A stretch of DNA of 64,000 nt, from assembly GCF_014650115.1 (NCBI RefSeq), contig NZ_BMUI01000030.1, positions 22,288-86,287 of the forward strand, written 5' to 3'. Source of the DNA: Streptomyces olivaceoviridis (GTDB lineage: Bacteria; Actinomycetota; Actinomycetes; Streptomycetales; Streptomycetaceae). The position numbers were made by a program, and so were the translations under genes. Shown in pieces: positions 59,634-64,000 of this stretch (positions are counted from its first letter, which is position 1; every line of letters begins with the position of its first letter). The notes beneath the pieces are model-generated. The model was not told the origin of the DNA. It saw only the letters and a list, made by a program, of their open reading frames with translations, and made no database searches.

Positions 59634-60323
59634 ATGAGTACCGGGGTGCGCCGCAGGATGGGTGTCGAGGAACGTCGGCAGCAGCTGATCGGCGTCGCCC
59701 TCGACCTGTTCAGCCGACGCTCGCCCGACGAGGTCTCCATCGACGAGATAGCCTCGGCGGCGGGCATCTCCCGGCCGCTCGTCTACCACTACTTCCCGGG
59801 CAAACTCAGCCTGTACGAGGCCGCGTTGCAGCGTGCGTCGGAGGATCTCGCGAGCCGTTTCGCCGAGCCGCGCGAGGGTCCGCTGGGTGCCCGGCTGCTG
59901 CGGGTGATGGGCCGCTTCTTCGACTTCGTGGACGAGCACGGCCCCGGTTTCTCGGCCCTGATGCGCGGCGGCCCGGCGGTCGGCTCCACGACCACCAACG
60001 CGCTCGTCGACTCCGTCCGGCAGGCCGCGTACGACCAGATCCTGTCCCACCTGGGCGTGACCGAGGCCTCCCCGCGCCTGGAGCTGGTCGTCCGCTCCTG
60101 GATCTCGCTCGCCGAGTCCACGGCGCTGATCTGGCTGGACGGCCGACGCATCCCCCGCGCCGAGCTGGAACGGCAGCTCGTCCACGACTTCGCGGCGCTC
60201 GCCGCCGTCAGCGCCGCCTACGACGAGGAGATGGCGACGGTCCTGCGCGGCATCCTCAAGGAGGAGCCGGCCGAGAGTCCGCTCGGCGAACTGGTCGGCC
60301 GGCTGACAGCGCTCGCCTCCTAG
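59634..60323 (+). CDS. TetR-family transcriptional regulator
   Basis: A 229-residue regulator. The N-terminal HTH is SIDEIASAAGISRPLVYHYFPGKLSLYEAAL (about 35-65); the C-terminal ligand domain is helical and not assignable. Its stop codon overlaps the stop of the convergent methyltransferase gene within CTAG 60320-60323. Its target is not evident from the context. Confidence 0.93.
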   Translation: MSTGVRRRMGVEERRQQLIGVALDLFSRRSPDEVSIDEIASAAGISRPLVYHYFPGKLSLYEAALQRASEDLASRFAEPREGPLGARLLRVMGRFFDFVDEHGPGFSALMRGGPAVGSTTTNALVDSVRQAAYDQILSHLGVTEASPRLELVVRSWISLAESTALIWLDGRRIPRAELERQLVHDFAALAAVSAAYDEEMATVLRGILKEEPAESPLGELVGRLTALAS

Positions 60324-61138
60324 GGCTTGATGCCCACCCCCGTCCACAGGCTGACCTCGGCGTCCGTGGGGATGTCGGAAGCGGGCCGGGTGGTGTCGGG
60401 GCGCCAGTGGTGGCCCACGGTGACACCCGGGTCGAGGAGTTCGAGCCCGTCGAAGAAGCGGGTGACCTGCGCACGGGAGCGGAACTGCACCGGGGTGCCC
60501 GCGGAGGTGTAGATGTCGGTGACCTTCTGCCAGGTGGCCGGGTCGAAGTCGGGCGTGCAGTGGCTGAGCGCCAGGGCGCTGCCGGAGGGCAGGATGCCGA
60601 GCAGGCGGCGGACGATGCCGTACGGGTCCTGGGCGTCGGTGACGAAGTGCATGAGGGCGTTCAGGGACAGCGCCACGGGCCGGCTCAGGTCCAGTACCGC
60701 GGTGAGCTCGGCGGAGTCCAGCAGTGTGTCGATGTTGTTGACGTCCGCCTCGATGTACGTCGTACGGCCCTCACGGGTGCTGCGCATGAGGCGCTCGGCG
60801 TACTTGAGGACGAGCGGGTCGTTGTCGGCGTAGACCACCCGGGCGTCGGGGACCACGGACTGGGCCACCTGGTGCAGGTTGGGCTCGGTGGGGATGCCGG
60901 TGCCGATGTCCAGCCACTGGCGGATGCCGTGTTCCCGGGCGAGGACGCGGGTGGCCCGGTGCATGAAGGCCCGGTTCTCACGGGCGCACACGAAGATGGC
61001 GGGATACGCCTCGGCCACGCGTTCGGCGGCCTGCTTGTCGACCTCGAAGTGGTCCTTGCCGCCGAGGTAGTAGTCGTACATGCGGGCGGAGTGCGGCCTG
61101 CTGGTGTCGATACTCCGTGTGGGCTGCGAGCTGGTCAT
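60320..61138 (-). CDS. SAM-dependent methyltransferase (DUF574/Methyltransf_19)
   Basis: A 272-residue methyltransferase of the actinobacterial DUF574 type: RMYDYYLGGKDHFEVDKQAAE near residue 18, the SAM-binding WLDIGTGIPTEPNLHQVAQ, and VYADNDPLVLKYAERL. Members often lie beside Scr1-HTH/DUF397 pairs, as here. The substrate is unknown. ATG 61138 begins MTSSQPTRSID; an AGGGACAGG lies just upstream. It is probably the last gene of the three-gene operon starting at 62297. Confidence 0.92.
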   Translation of the reverse strand: MTSSQPTRSIDTSRPHSARMYDYYLGGKDHFEVDKQAAERVAEAYPAIFVCARENRAFMHRATRVLAREHGIRQWLDIGTGIPTEPNLHQVAQSVVPDARVVYADNDPLVLKYAERLMRSTREGRTTYIEADVNNIDTLLDSAELTAVLDLSRPVALSLNALMHFVTDAQDPYGIVRRLLGILPSGSALALSHCTPDFDPATWQKVTDIYTSAGTPVQFRSRAQVTRFFDGLELLDPGVTVGHHWRPDTTRPASDIPTDAEVSLWTGVGIKP

Positions 61139-61176
61139 CCTGTCCCTTTCGGTGGGGGGTGCGTCGGCTGTCCGGG

Positions 61177-61428
61177 TCAGTGGGCCGTCAGGTGGTCGGC
61201 CAGGCCCCTCTTGACCCCCGTGACGAACGCCGTGATCTCTTCCGGCGTGTAGATCAGCGCGGGACCGTCGGGATCCGTCGACTGCCGCACGGCCACGCGT
61301 CCGTCGGCGAGTCGCTTCGTCTCCACGCACTGGCCCCCGTTGGGGCCGCTCCACGGGCACTCCCAGCCCTGGTCCCCCAGGTCCGAGGCGGGCATCCCGT
61401 TGTAGACACTGCCCTCGGCGATGGTCAT
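61177..61428 (-). CDS. DUF397 protein
   Basis: An 83-residue DUF397 protein with the hallmark CVETKRLADGRVAVRQSTDPDGPALIYTPEEITAFVTGVKRG. DUF397 proteins pair with Scr1-family HTH proteins and are thought to act as small partners, possibly in toxin-antitoxin-like or developmental signalling. Its ATG overlaps the HTH gene stop (ATGA), so the two are translationally coupled. Confidence 0.94.
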   Translation of the reverse strand: MTIAEGSVYNGMPASDLGDQGWECPWSGPNGGQCVETKRLADGRVAVRQSTDPDGPALIYTPEEITAFVTGVKRGLADHLTAH

Positions 61429-62297
61429 GAGTACTCCTTGCGCATGCGGTCCAAGAGCGCCCTGCTGTCCGCGGACGAGGTCAGCAGCGACATGCGGTTG
61501 TGCGCCTCCAGATGCGCCACGACGTCGGAGCGCTGGTCGAGGTACACGGCGGCGGAGAGGAGTTCGCTGTAGACGATGTCGGGCAGTTCCGGCTCCTCGA
61601 ACCGGAAGTAGGTGAAGGGGGCGCACGCACCGACGTGCGCGCACGCCGTGAAGGGCACGATGTCGAGGCTGACGTGCTCCAGTTCCGAGACTTCGAGCAG
61701 CCGGTCGATCTGCTCCCGCATCACCTCGGGCCCGCCCACGACCCGGTGCAGCACGGCCTCCTCCATCACCACCCAGAGGGTGGGCGCGTCGGGCTTCTCC
61801 AGCAGGCTCTGGCGGCGCAGCCGCAGGTCGACGCGCCGGTCGAGGTCCTCGGAGGTGTCGTTCGGGAAGCCGCCGCTCAGGGTCGCCCGGGCGTAGGCGG
61901 GCGTTTGCAGCAGCCCGGTGACGTAGTGCGGCTCGTAGGTCCGCAGCACCTTCGCACCGGTCTCCAGGCTCACGTAGGCCGTGAACCAGGCGGGTACCAC
62001 ATCCCGGTACGGGTGCCACCAGCCCGGCTCGTTGGCCCGTTCGGCGAGGGCGACGAACTCGTCGATCTCCTGCTGGTCGGCGCCGTAGGTCTGGAGCAGC
62101 TTCTCGACGTAGAGGATCTTCAGGCCGACCTCGGCCTTCTCCAGCCGGCGGATGGTCAGGGGCTTCACCCGCAGGGCCCTGGCCGCGTCGTCCAGGGAGA
62201 CGCCCGCGCTGAGGCGCATGTCCTGCAACCGTCGGCCGAGGATCATGCGGAGAACGGTGGGTGCACTGCTGCCGGCGCCCGCGCGTACCTCGTTCAT
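61425..62297 (-). CDS. Scr1-family helix-turn-helix regulator
   Basis: A 290-residue XRE-type regulator. The HTH is LQDMRLSAGVSLDDAARALRVKPLTIRRLEKAEVGLK (about 33-70). The long C-terminal DUF5753/Scr1 domain contains VLRTYEPHYVTGLLQTPAYARA and PDIVYSELLSAAVYLD. ATG 62297 has AGGAGG eight bases upstream. It heads an operon with DUF397 and a methyltransferase and faces an anti-sigma-type ATPase, a grouping repeated many times in Streptomyces genomes. Confidence 0.94.
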   Translation of the reverse strand: MNEVRAGAGSSAPTVLRMILGRRLQDMRLSAGVSLDDAARALRVKPLTIRRLEKAEVGLKILYVEKLLQTYGADQQEIDEFVALAERANEPGWWHPYRDVVPAWFTAYVSLETGAKVLRTYEPHYVTGLLQTPAYARATLSGGFPNDTSEDLDRRVDLRLRRQSLLEKPDAPTLWVVMEEAVLHRVVGGPEVMREQIDRLLEVSELEHVSLDIVPFTACAHVGACAPFTYFRFEEPELPDIVYSELLSAAVYLDQRSDVVAHLEAHNRMSLLTSSADSRALLDRMRKEYS

Positions 62298-62430
62298 GTG
62301 CCCTGCCTCCTGAGAGCTCGTCACCAGGCCCGAGGATATGGCGATGTGATGCGTCGATCGGACCGGATCACGTCCGGCTGAAATTATCAGGGAGGCGGTT
62401 GCAGTGTGAACTAGTCCACGAGCATAGTTA

Positions 62431-62459
62431 CTTGTGTGACGAAGCCACCGTCACACGAG
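62431..62459. promoter_or_regulatory. Inverted repeat in the Scr1/ATPase divergent spacer
   Basis: CTTGTGTGACG and CGTCACACGAG, 10 of 11 bases complementary, flank a seven-base centre. The 245-bp spacer (62298-62542) is also less GC-rich than its surroundings. This is a candidate operator for the adjacent Scr1-family regulator. Confidence 0.5.
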
Positions 62460-62542
62460 ACGCGGACGCGCCAAAAGCCATACCGGTAGGGCGAGTTGGC
62501 GAACGCGTCGTTTATCGCGCCCCTCCATGGAAGGCGACCGCC

Positions 62543-62989
62543 GTGTCCCCCCACACGACTTCCTCACTCCGGCACCCGGGCGGAGCGACCATCGACCGCG
62601 CGCACTGGCTCGAACTGCCGGGTCACCGCACGAGCGTCAGAACGGCGCGGCGTTTCGTCAGCGCACGGCTCTCCTCCTGGCGGGTGCCCGAAGACGCCTG
62701 CGCGAACGCCGTGCTCCTGGTGTCCGAGCTGGCCACCAACGCGGTACTGCACACCCTCAGCCTGCGCATCCTGTGCGGTATCCGTCTGCTGTCGGACGCC
62801 GGCCTGCGCCTGGAGGTGCACGACCGGGACGACTCGGGCCGCCGCCTGCCCTGCCGCGTGCCGGGTCCCGACGACGAGGGCGGCCGAGGACTGCTGCTCG
62901 TGCAGGAGATCGCGGACAGCTGGGGAGTCGTCCCTTCGCCGCTCACCGGGGGCAACGCGGTCTGGGCGAACCTGGCCACCGGCCTGTGA
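62543..62989 (+). CDS. ATP-binding protein, anti-sigma/RsbW-type (HATPase_c)
   Basis: A 148-residue GHKL-fold protein: N-box VLLVSELATNAVLHT (about 55-69), D-x-D segment EVHDRDD and the G-loop GGRGLLLVQEIADSWG. Such proteins act as kinase/anti-sigma factors or as signalling partners in Streptomyces. Beside an Scr1-DUF397 operon this is a typical partner. GTG 62543 is chosen because GGAAGG precedes it and the conserved domain starts soon after. Confidence 0.88.
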   Translation: MSPHTTSSLRHPGGATIDRAHWLELPGHRTSVRTARRFVSARLSSWRVPEDACANAVLLVSELATNAVLHTLSLRILCGIRLLSDAGLRLEVHDRDDSGRRLPCRVPGPDDEGGRGLLLVQEIADSWGVVPSPLTGGNAVWANLATGL

Positions 62990-63008
62990 GCACCGGCGGG
63001 CGGCGAAC

Positions 63009-63371
63009 CTAGCGCTCGAACTTCCGGTAGGAGGCCGCGAGGTCGCGCACCTCGGCGGAGGCGTGCAGGACGAACCCGTCGTCGCGCACGTGCTCGCGCA
63101 GCAGTTCGAGGACGGTCTCGGTCAGGCGCGTCCTGGTCTCCTCCGTACGGCCGGCGAGCAGGCCGATCGTGACGTGGACGACGGCGTGCCGCTGCTCCTC
63201 GGGGTCCTCGTAACCGAACGCCGTGAGCGCGCTGGGCCGGAACTGGGTCTTGCACGCTTCCGGCTTCGCGTCCGCGATCTCGACGGTCGCCGTGTGCAGG
63301 GCGCGGGCGAAGCCGACGCGGTCGAAGGCCGGAGCCATCACGGCGGAGTAGTCGACGGTGATCTGCGGCAT
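63009..63371 (-). CDS. Tautomerase / 5-carboxymethyl-2-hydroxymuconate isomerase-like protein
   Basis: A 120-residue protein starting MPQITVDYS, so the mature N-terminus would be Pro, the catalytic base of the tautomerase superfamily. Length and the HVTIGLLAGRTEETRTRLTETVLELL segment fit the CHMI group rather than the 60-residue 4-oxalocrotonate type. No aromatic-degradation genes are nearby, so the substrate is open. ATG 63371 has AGGAGTGAG upstream; GTG 63380 would put Pro at position 5. Confidence 0.87.
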   Translation of the reverse strand: MPQITVDYSAVMAPAFDRVGFARALHTATVEIADAKPEACKTQFRPSALTAFGYEDPEEQRHAVVHVTIGLLAGRTEETRTRLTETVLELLREHVRDDGFVLHASAEVRDLAASYRKFER

Positions 63372-63446
63372 GGGGCTCACTCCTGTTCCAGGGCAACGGT
63401 GTCACCCTAGCCCGGGTGCCGCCGCCCCGGTCCGGGCGCCTCCCCG

Positions 63447-63492
63447 CGGTGAGGTGGGGCGGACCCCGCCCGGGGTCCGCCCCACCTCACCG
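63447..63492 (-). terminator. Terminator of the pullulanase-type gene
   Basis: A 22-base arm starting CGGTGAGGTGGGGC (63447-63468) and its exact complement (63471-63492) flank two bases. It begins 12 bases beyond the minus-strand stop at 63504. Confidence 0.92.
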
Positions 63493-63503
63493 GTGCCCGC
63501 GCG

Positions 63504-64000
63504 TCACCGCCGGGTGAAGACCGCCACGGTACGGCCGGGGACGGCGAACGTCCCCGAGTCCGGGGCGAACGCCGCGGTCCTCACGACCGGGTCCGCCCCC
63601 GACGCCTGCACCGGATGCAGCCGGTAGTGCTCCCCGGCCAGCGCGGCGATCCGCTGCTCCTGCGTTCCGGGCGTCGCGTTGAACACCACCACGAGGTCAC
63701 CGAGGCGCATGGTGATCACGCCGGGGGTCTCGTCCTTCCCGGACAGCGGGAACGACAGCTGTTCCTGCACCCGCGCGGCCGTCCCGAGGGAGAACGCCTT
63801 CTCGGTGGTGCGGATCTTCAGCAGGTCGCGGTAGGCGGCCGAGGCGCCGGTGATCTGCTCGCAGCCGACCTTCACGCTCGTGAGCAGCGGCCGGGCGTAG
63901 TCCCACGTGGAGGCGTTGTCGGCGGCCGGGGGCAGTCCGCGGCCGAAGCCGTTGCCGTCGGCGCAGTTCCAGTGGATGGCGTTGAACCAGTCCCCGCTGT
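63504..64000 (-). CDS. Pullulanase-type alpha-1,6-glucosidase, C-terminal part
   Basis: About 165 C-terminal residues are inside the window; the gene runs off the right edge. SGDWFNAIHWNCADGNGFG, then AAYRDLLKIRTTEKAFSLGT and ITMRLGDLVVVFNATPGTQEQ, followed by a final small beta-domain ending in PGRTVAVFTRR, are typical of the DUF3372 end of bacterial pullulanase/limit-dextrinase enzymes that cleave alpha-1,6 branches. From memory S. coelicolor has a large secreted amylase/dextrinase in this chromosomal region (SCO2226). The catalytic domain cannot be checked here. Confidence 0.87.
   Translation of the reverse strand, partial: SGDWFNAIHWNCADGNGFGRGLPPAADNASTWDYARPLLTSVKVGCEQITGASAAYRDLLKIRTTEKAFSLGTAARVQEQLSFPLSGKDETPGVITMRLGDLVVVFNATPGTQEQRIAALAGEHYRLHPVQASGADPVVRTAAFAPDSGTFAVPGRTVAVFTRR

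Overview
The window is high-GC actinobacterial chromosomal DNA, almost certainly from a Streptomyces. Support for this includes strong GC bias at third codon positions, many GTG starts, several leaderless-type promoters, a whiE-type spore-pigment cluster, both a GlnA-I and a eukaryotic-type GlnII glutamine synthetase, an Scr1/DUF397 regulatory pair, and rare TTA codons. The gene order resembles, from memory, the S. coelicolor region from about SCO2174 (cobS) to SCO2226 (pullulanase), with inserted material.

Region 1 (1-12.5 kb): the tail of an MprF-like protein, two membrane proteins, a 26-bp tandem-repeat block, cobS, pepA, and then the 2-oxo-acid dehydrogenase genes: lpd (E3), a two-lipoyl-domain E2 (sucB-like), a GntR/FCD regulator and aceE (E1 of pyruvate dehydrogenase). 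A perfect 17-bp palindrome sits inside the apparent aceE promoter and is a good candidate for the regulator's operator.

Region 2 (12.5-23.7 kb): a WYL regulator, a DUF4240 protein, a MarP-like membrane serine protease, an acetyltransferase, a TIGR01777 SDR protein, an FAD amine-oxidase-like protein, an NsdA-like regulator, then lipB-lipA (lipoate supply for the E2 proteins), a small conserved gene and a DUF4191 membrane protein.

Region 3 (23.8-33.1 kb): a secreted beta-helix protein, an O-methyltransferase and a complete whiE-type type II polyketide cluster (ORFI-VII on the minus strand, ORFVIII hydroxylase divergent). It lies between the DUF4191 gene and the RDD-glnA pair, genes that I recall as close neighbours in other actinobacteria.

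Region 4 (33.1-41.7 kb): RDD protein and glnA, the latter with two 22-bp-spaced GlnR boxes. A decayed integrated element of about 6.5 kb follows, apparently inserted in the 3' end of glnA. It has 13-bp direct repeats at both ends, paired GTGCAA motifs near both ends, two tyrosine-recombinase remnants and two transposase remnants. Its cargo is a secreted subtilase and a divergent TrmB/LuxR-type regulator.

Region 5 (41.8-64 kb): an isochorismatase-like hydrolase with a divergent GlxA-type regulator, htpX-pspAB, a TTA-containing hydrolase, an AlkZ-superfamily winged-helix protein, an ArsC-like protein, two secreted proteins with Gln/Gly-rich linkers flanking glnII, a MarR regulator with a large inverted repeat, an orphan OmpR-type DNA-binding protein, an SDR reductase, a lipoprotein, a TPR protein, a protein with a sigma-factor-like N-terminus and an extracellular domain, a TetR regulator, an Scr1-DUF397-methyltransferase operon, an anti-sigma-type ATPase, a tautomerase and the 3' end of a pullulanase-type glucosidase. 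No tRNA, rRNA or CRISPR array was seen.
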